Origin: an uncultured Prevotella sp.
GTDB taxonomy: Bacteria; Bacteroidota; Bacteroidia; Bacteroidales; Bacteroidaceae
DNA: 52,119 bases
Assembly (NCBI GenBank): GCA_946188165.1
Contig: CAMHTW010000026.1
Location: 1-52,119 of the forward strand
Direction of reading: 5' to 3'
Below are positions 27,017-35,456 of this stretch, in pieces (position 1 is the first letter of the stretch; every line of letters starts with the position of its first letter). The translations under genes were made by a program, and so were the position numbers. Under the pieces are notes generated by a model that had not been told where the DNA came from, did not search any database, and worked only from the letters and a program-made list of their open reading frames with translations.

Positions 27017-27047
27017 TTGCATTTTATGTAAATAATCTCTAAATTTG
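27017..27047 (+). promoter_or_regulatory. Promoter of a candidate small RNA
   Basis: TTG (27017-27019), 20 nt, TAAATTTG (27040-27047), on the plus strand with no open reading frame behind it. Confidence 0.75.
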
Positions 27048-27051
27048 CCCC

Positions 27052-27136
27052 CGATAAGCTTGACGTAGCCATTGCCACGTGCCTTATCATATTTTTAAAA
27101 GTGAGGTTGGTAGCGTCCTGCACCAACCTCTTTTTC
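27052..27136 (+). ncRNA. Candidate small RNA of about 85 nt
   Basis: Bounded by the consensus promoter at 27017-27047 and the strong terminator at 27103-27135. The predicted transcript has a first hairpin, GATAAG (27053-27058) with CTTATC (27083-27088), containing ACGT (27063-27066) with ACGT (27077-27080). An A/U-rich single-stranded linker (27089-27102) follows, then the terminator hairpin. There is no ATG-led frame of useful length. It is divergent from the GH28 pectinase gene. I do not recognise a known RNA family. Confidence 0.6.
27103..27135 (+). terminator. Terminator of the candidate small RNA
   Basis: GAGGTTGGT (27103-27111) pairs perfectly with ACCAACCTC (27122-27130), followed by TTTTT. 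No protein gene on the plus strand needs it. Confidence 0.85.
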
Positions 27137-27137
27137 T

Positions 27138-27221
27138 AACATCTCACATCTTACTTCTTACTTCCCACATCTTACTTCTTACTTCCCACATCTTACTTCT
27201 TACTTCTCACTTCTTACATCT
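27138..27221. repeat. Twelve-unit heptanucleotide array next to the ROK gene stop
   Basis: Twelve successive 7-bp units made from CACATCT, TACTTCT and TACTTCC, arranged as a 21-bp higher-order repeat (about three copies) with worn units at both ends. It abuts the stop codon of the ROK kinase gene at 27222. Confidence 0.85.
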
Positions 27222-28205
27222 TCATATTTCCCAACCGATGGCAGAAGCTCCAAGCACAGCAGCCGAAGCACCATCGAGTCCGCTGACCAGGAATTGGGCC
27301 TTGCCACGGAATATTTTCATGACATGTTTGTTATAGGCCTCCTTGATAGGATTCATAATCAGGTCGCCTGCCTTTACCATGCCACCGAAGAAGATGAATG
27401 CCTCGGGACTTGAGAAGGCTGCAAAATCAGCACATGCCTCTCCTAACATCTTGCCTGTAAAAGCATAGATGTCCTTGGCCAGTTCGTCGCCCTTGCTGGC
27501 AGCGATAGATACGTCGAGTGAAGTGATGTCGTCTGGATTCATCTCGCGAAGGATGGATGGACGATTGGTCTTGCTGAGCAGTTCACGGGCTGTGCGTGCA
27601 ACGCCAGTTGCCGAGCAGTAGGTTTCAAGACAACCCGTACGTCCGCACCCGCAAAGCCGTCCTTCTTCGCCACGAACCATCGTGATGTGGCCGAGCTCGC
27701 CCGCAAAGCCGTCGTGACCATAGAGCAGTTGTCCGTTGACGACGATACCGGAACCGACACCTGTTCCCAATGTAATCACGATGAAGTTCTTCATACCGCG
27801 TGCCACACCATAAACCATTTCGCCCAGGGCGGCAGCATTGGCATCATTGGTCATGGCCACTGGAATGCCACCAAGTTTCTCGCTGAACATCTTGGCAAGG
27901 GGTACGACACCGTCGTGGGCCCAAGGCAGGTTGGGAGCAAATTCGATGGTGCCATTGTAGTAGTTGGCGTTGGGTGCACCAATACCCATGGCTTTAATCT
28001 TTTCAATACCACCAACCTGTTCAATGACAGGCTGCAGTGCCTCGACGGCTGCATTGACGTAATCGTCGGCTTTAGTAAAACCGCCAGTTTTGATGGCTGT
28101 AGTAGCCTTAATATCGCCGCGTGCATCGACGATGCCGAAGACAGAGTTTGTACCTCCTAAATCTAAGCCGATGACATACGGCTTTAATCCTTGTTGCTCA
28201 TTCAT
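27222..28205 (-). CDS. ROK-family sugar kinase, probable glucokinase
   Basis: A 327-residue cytoplasmic kinase of the ROK family: the N-terminal phosphate loop IGLDLGGTNSVFGIVD, substrate-site NDANAAALGE, ITLGTGVGSGIVVNG, and the zinc-binding signature HITM...CGCGRTGCLETY with ATP-site residues near FFGGMVKAG. It should phosphorylate glucose or a related hexose at C6 using ATP. Full length for the family. It is a single-gene unit; a -7 box lies upstream and a heptanucleotide array follows the stop. Specificity for glucose rather than another hexose is an inference from similarity to Bacteroidetes glucokinases. Confidence 0.9.
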   Translation of the reverse strand: MNEQQGLKPYVIGLDLGGTNSVFGIVDARGDIKATTAIKTGGFTKADDYVNAAVEALQPVIEQVGGIEKIKAMGIGAPNANYYNGTIEFAPNLPWAHDGVVPLAKMFSEKLGGIPVAMTNDANAAALGEMVYGVARGMKNFIVITLGTGVGSGIVVNGQLLYGHDGFAGELGHITMVRGEEGRLCGCGRTGCLETYCSATGVARTARELLSKTNRPSILREMNPDDITSLDVSIAASKGDELAKDIYAFTGKMLGEACADFAAFSSPEAFIFFGGMVKAGDLIMNPIKEAYNKHVMKIFRGKAQFLVSGLDGASAAVLGASAIGWEI

Positions 28206-28241
28206 GCTGTTTTATAGTCTTTAATTTGATATTTCTGCGTA

Positions 28242-28249
28242 CAAAGGTA
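28242..28249 (-). promoter_or_regulatory. -7 element of the ROK kinase gene
   Basis: Minus strand TACCTTTG, leader about 32 nt to the ATG at 28205. The -33 element is not clear. Confidence 0.6.
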
Positions 28250-28314
28250 CGAATAAATTGGGAATTAGGTATTAGAAATTGAAAATAATTTTTGCTGTGG
28301 TAGTATTTTTTTTT

Positions 28315-28342
28315 CACTTTTCACTTTTCACTTTTCACTTTT
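28315..28342. repeat. Heptanucleotide repeat CACTTTT x4 next to a -7 box
   Basis: Four exact CACTTTT units, then TTTTG, then the -7 box TAACTTTG. The array covers the place where the -33 element would lie. Confidence 0.9.
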
Positions 28343-28347
28343 TTTTG

Positions 28348-28355
28348 TAACTTTG
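28348..28355 (+). promoter_or_regulatory. -7 element of the LysE-type gene
   Basis: TAACTTTG only 8 bp before the ATG, so the leader would be a few nt at most. No TTG at the normal -33 position, which falls in the heptanucleotide array. Confidence 0.6.
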
Positions 28356-28363
28356 CACTCGAT

Positions 28364-29029
28364 ATGGTATTTCCTATACATATTAACATAGTAGATCTGG
28401 TGTTCAAAGGCATGCTGATAGGCATGATTGCATCGGCACCGATGGGACCGGTAGGTATCCTTTGTGTACAGCGTACGCTGAACAAAGGACGAAGCTTCGG
28501 TTTCGCTACGGGACTGGGTGCTGCCGCCAGCGACATCATCTATGCAGGTGTCACGGGTTTTGGTATGGCCTTTGTGATGGACTTCATCAACAACGACCAA
28601 AACAAGTTCTATCTACAGATTATCGGTTCAATACTGTTGCTGGCATTCGGCATCTACACGTGGCGCAGTGACCCAACGAAGAATATGCACCAGTCAGGCC
28701 AGCAGAAAGGTACGTTATGGTATAATGCATGGACGGCATTCCTGGTGACATTCTCGAATCCGCTCATCATTTTCCTGTTTATGGCTTTGTTTGCGCAGTT
28801 CGCCTTCGTCATTCCTGACCATCCGTTTGAGATGCTGGTGGGCTTTGCCAGTATTGTGGGCGGTGCACTGCTTTGGTGGTATGGACTATCGTGGCTGATA
28901 GACAAGGTGCGCACCATCTTCGACAATCGTGGCATTCGTATCATCAATCAGGTCATTGGTGCTGCGGTAACGCTGTTTGCAAGTATTTCGCTGTTTGGAA
29001 CGGTGACTAACCTTTTCAGATTCTTTTAA
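28364..29029 (+). CDS. LysE-family transporter
   Basis: A 221-residue inner-membrane protein with about six hydrophobic segments. The start (MLIGMIASAPMGPVGILCVQRTLNKGRSFGFATGLGAA, across residues 17-54) carries the family signature of a small-residue first helix with PxGP, as in LysE/RhtB amino-acid exporters. Later helices include IIGSILLLAFGIYTW, AFLVTFSNPLIIFLFMALF and VIGAAVTLFASISLFG. The family exports amino acids such as lysine, arginine, threonine or homoserine; the substrate here is unknown. It is followed 26 bp later by the DUF4924-like gene and then rfbD, all on the plus strand. Confidence 0.88.
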   Translation: MVFPIHINIVDLVFKGMLIGMIASAPMGPVGILCVQRTLNKGRSFGFATGLGAAASDIIYAGVTGFGMAFVMDFINNDQNKFYLQIIGSILLLAFGIYTWRSDPTKNMHQSGQQKGTLWYNAWTAFLVTFSNPLIIFLFMALFAQFAFVIPDHPFEMLVGFASIVGGALLWWYGLSWLIDKVRTIFDNRGIRIINQVIGAAVTLFASISLFGTVTNLFRFF

Positions 29030-29055
29030 TGGTAGAAAAGTAAAGGGATAAAAAG

Positions 29056-29601
29056 ATGTTTATAGCACAAGAATTACGCAAAAGCAATATAGCAGAGTAC
29101 CTACTGTATATGTGGCAGGTTGAGAATATTATCCGTGCCTTTGACTGTTCGTTGTCGAGAATCCGCAAAGAGTATATCGAACGTTTTGATTACGACGAGG
29201 AACAAAAGGAGGAACTGACCGACTGGTATGGTAATCTGATTCGTATGATGAATCAGGAGGGCTGTCGTGAACAGGGACATCTGCAAATCAATAAGGTGGT
29301 CATGCAGCAACTGCAGGAGTTGCACGCTCAATTGCTGTCGTCACCGAAGTTTCCTTTCTACAATGCAGAGTACTACAAGGTGCTGCCATATATCGTCGAG
29401 TTGCGCAACCGTGGTGCCGACAAGGATGAGAACGAGGTGGAGACATGTTTCAACTCGCTCTACGGCGTGATGATGCTGCGCTTGCAGAAGAAGGATATTA
29501 CCGCCAATACCGATCATGCCATCAAGGAGATTACAACATTCATTGGCATGCTCTCCGACTATTATAAAAAAGATAAGGAAAAACCTCTTGAATTCGAATA
29601 A
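29056..29601 (+). CDS. DUF4924-like conserved Bacteroidetes protein
   Basis: A 181-residue soluble, helical, charged protein beginning MFIAQELRKSNIAEYLLYMWQ, which I recognise as the usual start of the DUF4924 family in Bacteroidales. Other parts are DWYGNLIRMMNQEGCREQGH, FPFYNAEYYKVLPYIVELR and ETCFNSLYGVMMLRLQKK. No catalytic motif, signal peptide or membrane segment is visible and the function is unknown. It stands between a LysE-type transporter and rfbD and is probably co-transcribed with them. Confidence 0.75.
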   Translation: MFIAQELRKSNIAEYLLYMWQVENIIRAFDCSLSRIRKEYIERFDYDEEQKEELTDWYGNLIRMMNQEGCREQGHLQINKVVMQQLQELHAQLLSSPKFPFYNAEYYKVLPYIVELRNRGADKDENEVETCFNSLYGVMMLRLQKKDITANTDHAIKEITTFIGMLSDYYKKDKEKPLEFE

Positions 29602-29640
29602 ATAGTAAATTGTAAGTCGTCAAATTGTAAAATATCCTCG

Positions 29641-30489
29641 ATGAATATACTGATTACGGGCTGCAATGGCCAACTGGGTAACGAGATGCAATTGCTGGAG
29701 AAGGAGAATCCTCAGCATATCTATTTTAATACGGATGTAGCCGAACTGGATATTACCGATCAGCAGGCTGTTGAGCGTTTCGTTGACGAGAACGCTATTG
29801 ATGGTATCGTGAACTGTGCAGCCTATACGGCAGTGGACAAGGCCGAAGCTAACGAAACCCTTTGCCAACTGCTGAATGCCGAGGCTCCAGCCTATCTGGC
29901 TCATGCCGTTGGACGTCGTGGAGGCTGGATGATACAGATATCTACCGACTACGTGTTCGACGGTACCAAGCACACCCCCTACGTGGAGGATGATGACACC
30001 TGTCCGAACTCCGTATATGGTCGTACGAAACTCGTGGGCGAGATCAACGTCCAGAAACTATGTGAGCGTTCGATGATTATCCGTACCGCATGGTTGTATT
30101 CCACGTTTGGCAACAATTTCGTGAAGACCATGATACGCTTGGGCAACGAGAAGCCTGAGTTAGGCGTCATCTTCGACCAGATTGGTACGCCGACCTATGC
30201 CCGCGATTTGGCACGTGTCATCATGACGGCTGTTAATCAAGGTATCCGTCCTGGCATCTACCATTTCTCGAACGAGGGTGTCACGTCGTGGTACGACTTT
30301 ACGAAAGCCATCCACCGATTGGCAGGCATCACTACGTGTCGTGTCCGTCCGTTGCATACGGCGGAATATCCTACACCAGCAGCCCGTCCGCATTACTCAG
30401 TACTTGATAAGACCAAGATAAAACAGACCTACGGCATTGACATTCCATATTGGGAGGAGTCGCTTGGCGATTGCATAAAACACATATAA
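29641..30489 (+). CDS. rfbD: dTDP-4-dehydrorhamnose reductase
   Basis: A 282-residue short-chain dehydrogenase (extended type). The NADPH-binding motif is GCNGQLGNE near the N-terminus, NCAAYTAVDKAE follows, the catalytic set is STDYVFDG with YGRTK (Tyr and Lys), and the substrate region includes RTAWLYSTFGNNFVKTM and PTYARDLA. It makes dTDP-L-rhamnose from the 4-keto sugar, the last step of the pathway for cell-surface polysaccharide. The other rfb genes are not in the window, so it is separated from its pathway partners, as is common in this group. Confidence 0.93.
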   Translation: MNILITGCNGQLGNEMQLLEKENPQHIYFNTDVAELDITDQQAVERFVDENAIDGIVNCAAYTAVDKAEANETLCQLLNAEAPAYLAHAVGRRGGWMIQISTDYVFDGTKHTPYVEDDDTCPNSVYGRTKLVGEINVQKLCERSMIIRTAWLYSTFGNNFVKTMIRLGNEKPELGVIFDQIGTPTYARDLARVIMTAVNQGIRPGIYHFSNEGVTSWYDFTKAIHRLAGITTCRVRPLHTAEYPTPAARPHYSVLDKTKIKQTYGIDIPYWEESLGDCIKHI

Positions 30490-30519
30490 TCTTTATTAAC
30501 TTAATCAACTTTATCAATT

Positions 30520-32514
30520 ATGAGAACTAAAAAACTATTCATCCTCTTGATGCTTGGCATCGTAAGCTACTGCTGGGCTCAACAACCGCAGTTAGCTTCA
30601 TCGATTACCTGCCATCCTGATGGCAAGGTAACGTTTACTTACAAGAATGAGACGGCCAAGCAAGTGAAGGTCGATGTGCAGTTTGCTGGCCAGAAGGAGA
30701 TGACACGCCAGGCCGATGGTACATGGACGGTGACACTTGGCCCCGTTGCGAAAGACATGTATCCATACTGCTTTATCGTTGACGGCGTGAGTGTAATGGA
30801 CCCTGAGAATCCACAGTATTTCCCCAACGAGGGTTTCAAGAACAGCCTGTTGGAGATTCCAGGTGGCGGTACACTGCCTCATGACATCAAGGACGTGCCT
30901 CATGGACGTCTGGAGTATGTGCACTATTATTCCAAGAGCCTGGGTGCAACCAATCAGGCTGTTGTCTATCTGCCACCCACCTATATGCAGGATTACCAGA
31001 AAAAGTATCCCGTGTTCTACCTTATCAGCGGTACGACGGATACAGAAGAGGTGTACTATAAAGTGGGACGTGTAAACTACATTATGGATAATCTGCTGGC
31101 TGACAAGGCTGCCAAGGAGATGATTGTCGTATTGCCCTACGGTAATCCGTCTAAACTGAAGCCTTTGAAGGCAGACAACGCTTCCGGACAGCCCCAGACA
31201 CGTTTTGGAGGCGATGTGTTCAGCAAGGATCTGATTGAAGACCTGATGCCGTACATCGAGAAAAACTATCGTACACGTAATGATCGTGACAGTCGTGCTA
31301 TTGGCGGTTTCTCACGTGGTGGCAATCAGGCACTGTTCAATGGCCTCTCGAATCTCGACAAGTTCTCGTACCTCTGCTCGTACAGTTCTTTCACTTCGAC
31401 TGATATCCCCAATGTTTACGACAATGCAGATGATACGAATAAGAAGATTCACTTGTTCTGGCTTGGCGTAGGTACTGACGATTTCCTGTATGGCAATGCG
31501 CGTGACTATATGGAGTTCCTCGACCAGAAGGGCATTCGCAGCGTCAAGGAGTTCACTACCGACAAGTTTGGTCACACCTGGATGAATGCCAAATACTTTC
31601 TCTCGAAGACCCTGCCTTTGCTGTTCAACAAGAAGGCTGCTGAGGCTGCTATGAAGGAGGGAAAGCCTGCTCCCGCCAAGACGGGTCAGGAACAGCAGTT
31701 TACACCCAGTGTGATGGCTCGTCTCTTCCCCAGAGCCATTGTGTCGCCTGAGTATTCTCAGGACAGCATCATCTTCCGTATGAAGGCACCTGATGCCCAG
31801 AAGGTGGAACTCGAGTGTGAGATCCTGCCTGAGAATCTGGCAATGACCAAGGATGCTGATGGTGTATGGTCAGTGACCATGACCGATTTCGTGACAGAGA
31901 CCTTCAAGTATTGCTTCATTGTGGACGGCACTCGTGTGGCCGACCCGCAGAATATGTTACTCTCGCCCGATCGTGGTTTCAAGTATAGCATTTCCGACAA
32001 TCCTTACGGCCCCTTCAATTTCGCACAGATGGGTGACATTCCTCATGGACGCACAGGCTATGATGTAGAACGTCAGGAGGCATGGTATATGTCGCCTTCA
32101 ATAGGTCAGGGGCAGCCTACTATGCCTGTTATGATACAGCTGGTTCCTGGCGAGAACGACACGATGGAGAGCTGGTTCAAGTTGGGTGGTGCCGATGCTA
32201 TTGCCGACCGCTTGCTGGCTGACGGACATACCAAGCCTTGTATCTTGACCACAAGCAACCTTGAATTCATGGGACAACAGGGGGGCGGCATGCGTATGCC
32301 TGGTTTCCAGACAAGAGTATTGCGCGCTGACGACTATCCCACATGGTCACAGCGTCGACGCGCATTACTTCGTTTGCTCATGAAGATTGGTAGAGAACCC
32401 GCTCCTTCATTCCCTGGCTTTGGCGGCGCACCTGGTGGTGGCGGCTTTGGCGGAGGTGGCGGCTTCGGCGGAGGCGGTTTCGGTGGCGGGAACTTCGGTG
32501 GTCCTGGCTTCTAA
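30520..32514 (+). CDS. Secreted CE1-type esterase with a degenerate second half and Gly-rich tail
   Basis: A 664-residue secreted protein (signal peptide MRTKKLFILLMLGIVSYCWA). Residues 25-115 form an esterase N-terminal E-set domain. Residues about 130-375 form a CE1/esterase-D-like alpha/beta hydrolase with GGFSRGG (262-268, nucleophile Ser265), a likely Asp at 320/321 and His352 in FGHTW. A second E-set copy follows (about 405-505; FKYCFIVDG repeats PYCFIVDG of the first). Then comes a shortened, unalike esterase remnant (about 530-610) lacking the Ser motif, and a glycine-rich tail (GGGFGGGG type, 632-664). The first half could be a feruloyl or acetyl esterase on plant polysaccharides. 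The stop overlaps the stop of the opposing gene by a few bases. Confidence 0.82.
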   Translation: MRTKKLFILLMLGIVSYCWAQQPQLASSITCHPDGKVTFTYKNETAKQVKVDVQFAGQKEMTRQADGTWTVTLGPVAKDMYPYCFIVDGVSVMDPENPQYFPNEGFKNSLLEIPGGGTLPHDIKDVPHGRLEYVHYYSKSLGATNQAVVYLPPTYMQDYQKKYPVFYLISGTTDTEEVYYKVGRVNYIMDNLLADKAAKEMIVVLPYGNPSKLKPLKADNASGQPQTRFGGDVFSKDLIEDLMPYIEKNYRTRNDRDSRAIGGFSRGGNQALFNGLSNLDKFSYLCSYSSFTSTDIPNVYDNADDTNKKIHLFWLGVGTDDFLYGNARDYMEFLDQKGIRSVKEFTTDKFGHTWMNAKYFLSKTLPLLFNKKAAEAAMKEGKPAPAKTGQEQQFTPSVMARLFPRAIVSPEYSQDSIIFRMKAPDAQKVELECEILPENLAMTKDADGVWSVTMTDFVTETFKYCFIVDGTRVADPQNMLLSPDRGFKYSISDNPYGPFNFAQMGDIPHGRTGYDVERQEAWYMSPSIGQGQPTMPVMIQLVPGENDTMESWFKLGGADAIADRLLADGHTKPCILTTSNLEFMGQQGGGMRMPGFQTRVLRADDYPTWSQRRRALLRLLMKIGREPAPSFPGFGGAPGGGGFGGGGGFGGGGFGGGNFGGPGF

Positions 32515-33899
32515 GCCTCTTGACTCCGACGCAGTTCTTCTACGAATTCGCTAATCTTACGTAATTCGCGCGGAATGCGAATACTCTGCGGGCAGTGTGG
32601 TTCACATTGCCCGCAACTTATGCAGTGGTCTGCCTGTCGCAGGCGCGGAACGGCACGGTCCAGTCCAATCAGGTAGTTACGGCGCAGTTTGGCATATTCT
32701 GCATCAACGTTCTCGCGTGGCAGCGTGCCCTCGTTCTTACATTTATTATAATGTACGAAGATGGCAGGTATGTCGATACCGTAGGGGCAGGGCATGCAGT
32801 ATTTGCAGTCGTTACAGGGAATGTTCTCAAGTCCTACGATGCGGTCAGCCACTTTCTTATGAAGATATTCCTGTTCCTGTCCGCTCAGCGGTACTAATGG
32901 ACAGTATGACAACAGATTGTCCTTCAGGTGTTCCATATAGGTCATGCCGCTCAGCACCGTCAGCACGCCTTTTGGTGTTCCTGCATAGCGGAAAGCCCAC
33001 GAAGCCACGCTGCGCTCAGGTGCATGGCTTTTCAGTTCGGCAGCAAGATAGTTGGGCAGGTTTGCCAAGCGTCCGCCTAACAGCGGTTCCATGACAACAG
33101 CGGGAATTCCCTTCTTCTGCAATTCAGCGTATAGATAGCTGGCATCCACATTACTCTTGCTGATTTCGTCGGCGTAGTCCCAATCCAGGTAATTCAGCTC
33201 AATCTGCACAAAGTCCCAGTGGTACTTGTCGTGCGTGGCCAGTATTTCGTCAAACACTTCCTTTTTGCCGTGGAACGAGAAACCAAGGTTACGGATGCGA
33301 CCAGCCTCACGCTCCTTCATCAGATACTCCATCATGCCATTCTCCACATAGCGCTTCTCGAATTCTAACATCGCACCACCTACGGCATGCAGCAGATAGT
33401 AGTCTATATAGTCCGTCTGCAACTGCTTCAGTGAATTCTGATACATGGCAATGCTTGCTTCACGACTTTGTGTGTCAGGGTGGAAGTTCGACAGCTTCGT
33501 GGCAATGAATATCTTCTTGCGGTCGTGCTTCTTCAGGGCGATACCCGTACAGGCTTCCGACTTGCCCTGACAATAGACGGGGCTCGTGTCGAAGTAGTTC
33601 ACGCCATGCTCAATGGCATAGTCCACCTGACGGTTAATCATTTCCTGATCGAAGTCATCCTTATTCTCAGTCTTCGATGGCAGACGCATCATGCCGTAGC
33701 CAAGAATAGATACTTTGTCTTGATTATTGGGATTCGTACGGTAGGTCATTTTACCCACAGGCGGTTCCACCTGCTGCTTATATTCTTCGACGGCTTTCGA
33801 CTCCGTCTTCGACTTGCAACCAGTCATCACGGCAGCAGTAGCCACAGCACCGCCACCCAACAGCTTTAAGAAATTACGTCTTGTTATATCTTTCTTCAT
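32511..33899 (-). CDS. Tat-exported aldo/keto reductase with C-terminal Fe-S domain
   Basis: A 462-residue protein. The N-terminus carries a twin-arginine signal, TRRNFLKLLGGG (Arg7-Arg8), followed by a possible lipobox TGC (Cys28), so it is probably a folded, exported and perhaps lipid-anchored enzyme. Residues about 50-330 are an aldo/keto reductase barrel (LGYGMMRLPSK, NYFDTSPVYCQGKSE, IFIATKLSN, DYYLLH, AVVMEPLLGG). Residues about 365-450 hold cysteine clusters (CNDCKYCMPCPYGI and CISCGQCEPHCPQ) for [4Fe-4S] centres. The substrate is unknown. It lies directly after the Fe-S membrane protein, tatC and tatA, which suggests that the Tat system and its cargo are encoded together. Confidence 0.88.
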   Translation of the reverse strand: MKKDITRRNFLKLLGGGAVATAAVMTGCKSKTESKAVEEYKQQVEPPVGKMTYRTNPNNQDKVSILGYGMMRLPSKTENKDDFDQEMINRQVDYAIEHGVNYFDTSPVYCQGKSEACTGIALKKHDRKKIFIATKLSNFHPDTQSREASIAMYQNSLKQLQTDYIDYYLLHAVGGAMLEFEKRYVENGMMEYLMKEREAGRIRNLGFSFHGKKEVFDEILATHDKYHWDFVQIELNYLDWDYADEISKSNVDASYLYAELQKKGIPAVVMEPLLGGRLANLPNYLAAELKSHAPERSVASWAFRYAGTPKGVLTVLSGMTYMEHLKDNLLSYCPLVPLSGQEQEYLHKKVADRIVGLENIPCNDCKYCMPCPYGIDIPAIFVHYNKCKNEGTLPRENVDAEYAKLRRNYLIGLDRAVPRLRQADHCISCGQCEPHCPQSIRIPRELRKISEFVEELRRSQEA

Positions 33900-33907
33900 A
33901 CTTCTTA

Positions 33908-33949
33908 CATCTTACATCATACATCACACATCACACATCACACATCTCT
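33908..33949. repeat. Heptanucleotide array (CATCACA type) between AKR and Fe-S protein genes
   Basis: Six units of 7 bp: CATCTTA, CATCATA, CATCACA three times, CATCTCT. It fills nearly the whole 52-bp gap between the two genes. Confidence 0.85.
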
Positions 33950-33951
33950 CC

Positions 33952-35445
33952 TCACACCTCCTTGTGTTGCTCATGTCCCTCAACATAGATAGCGCTATGC
34001 GGACGGGCTGGACACAGGTTCTCGCAGGCACCGCAACCAATACAGCGTGCTTCGTTCACGGCAGGTACGTAGGGCGACTCTTCGTCGTCTGGGTCGCTGG
34101 GCACCATTTCGATTGCTCCCACAGGACAATGAGTAGCACAGTTTCCGCACTCCACCTCGTCGGTCAGCACCACGCAGTTCTTCTTAATCCATACGGCATG
34201 GCCAATCTGCGTCGATGCCTTGTCCTCTGCTTTTATCGGGAGGATGGCACCAGCGGGACATACCTGCGAGCAGCGGGTGCACTCCGGACGACAGTAGCCA
34301 CGCTCGTACGACATCACTGGCATCATCAGGTGCATCAGGTCATCGGAAGGACGCAGCACCTCATTGGGACACTCTGATATACACAACTGGCAGCCCGTAC
34401 AGTGCTGCTCGATGTTTGCTCTTGAGCGCGAACCTGGAGGCGTCAGCGGTGTCTGTCGCTCAGGTGCCACCTTGTCGGCAATCTCGGCCAGTCCACCGTC
34501 CATCATCTTTTCCTTTTGCTGGGCGATGGCTGCTGTTGTCAGCATGGCTGAGGCCAGGAGGAACGAGCGACGAGAAGGGTCATTAGTCTCATGAGTCTTA
34601 TTCGCCTCATGAGCCTTATTAGGCTCATTAACGCCATGAGCATACTTCAGCGCTCCAAACTTACAACTTTCGATACAGTCGCCACACACCACGCAGCGAC
34701 TATAATCTACGCTATGCGTCTTGAAGTCGATGCAGGAAGCCTTACAGTTCTTCGTACACAGCGAGCAGTTGCGGCACTTCTCTGTGTCGAAATGAATCTT
34801 CAGGAACGAGAAGCGGCTGATGAAGCTAAGGACGGTGCCTACAGGGCATATCGTGTTACAATACGTGCGTCCGTTGCGCCAAGCCAATACTCCGAGAGTA
34901 ACAAATGTTACTCCAGCAATAATGAGCGATACTCCGGAGCGAATCCAGATGTCTGACTGGTAGAACGCGTAGCTGTCGTAATACTCAGCGATGCCGGCCA
35001 ATATGTTGTTGCCTGCTTGCCAGACGGGTTGAAGCAGATTCGTTGCGATGCGTCCAAAGGCAGAGTAGGGGGCCAGCAACTGAAATAGCGAACCTACACC
35101 GGCCAGTAGTGCAATGACGAATAACACTAACACAGGATAGCGCAGCCACTTCATTTCCTTCGAGTACGTGTAGCGGTTCTTCTTCTGCTGCTTGCCCAAC
35201 CATCCGAAGACGTCCTGCATGATACCTAACGGACAGATGACCGAGCAATAGATACGTCCGAAAACCAATGTCAGCACAACCAGTCCGATGATGACTGCCA
35301 CGTTAAGTGCCAGCACAGCTTCCAGGAACTGTAGCTTCGGCATCCACGCAAACCAGTGGCGTGCCGTTCCTGTGAAGTCGACAAACAGCCAAGTAATGCA
35401 TAGAAACATCACTGTAGCCAAAATAATTCTAATTTTCCTTAGCAT
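33952..35445 (-). CDS. NapH/NapG-like Fe-S membrane protein with an internal twin-arginine motif
   Basis: A 497-residue protein. Residues 1-210 have about four membrane helices with CSVICPLG (67-74) and CNTICPVG (196-203), the cysteine pairs typical of NapH/CcoG-type quinol oxidising proteins. Residues 220-265 are a ferredoxin module (CRNCSLCTKNC, CVVCGDCIESC). After a hydrophilic linker comes SRRSFLLASAMLTTAAIA (291-308), a consensus-like twin-arginine stretch with a hydrophobic segment. Residues 345-490 carry further ferredoxin modules (CTGCQLCISECP, CTRCSQVCPAG, CGNCATHCPVG, CIGCGACENLCP), like NapG. It looks like NapH and NapG fused, with the second Fe-S part moved across the membrane by Tat. 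Adjacent tatC supports this. The terminal electron acceptor is unknown. Confidence 0.85.
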   Translation of the reverse strand: MLRKIRIILATVMFLCITWLFVDFTGTARHWFAWMPKLQFLEAVLALNVAVIIGLVVLTLVFGRIYCSVICPLGIMQDVFGWLGKQQKKNRYTYSKEMKWLRYPVLVLFVIALLAGVGSLFQLLAPYSAFGRIATNLLQPVWQAGNNILAGIAEYYDSYAFYQSDIWIRSGVSLIIAGVTFVTLGVLAWRNGRTYCNTICPVGTVLSFISRFSFLKIHFDTEKCRNCSLCTKNCKASCIDFKTHSVDYSRCVVCGDCIESCKFGALKYAHGVNEPNKAHEANKTHETNDPSRRSFLLASAMLTTAAIAQQKEKMMDGGLAEIADKVAPERQTPLTPPGSRSRANIEQHCTGCQLCISECPNEVLRPSDDLMHLMMPVMSYERGYCRPECTRCSQVCPAGAILPIKAEDKASTQIGHAVWIKKNCVVLTDEVECGNCATHCPVGAIEMVPSDPDDEESPYVPAVNEARCIGCGACENLCPARPHSAIYVEGHEQHKEV

Positions 35446-35456
35446 AAAGTATTTGT

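Noticed and set aside
27138..27221. CRISPR-like array
   Set aside because: Units are contiguous 7-mers without spacers; no cas genes nearby.
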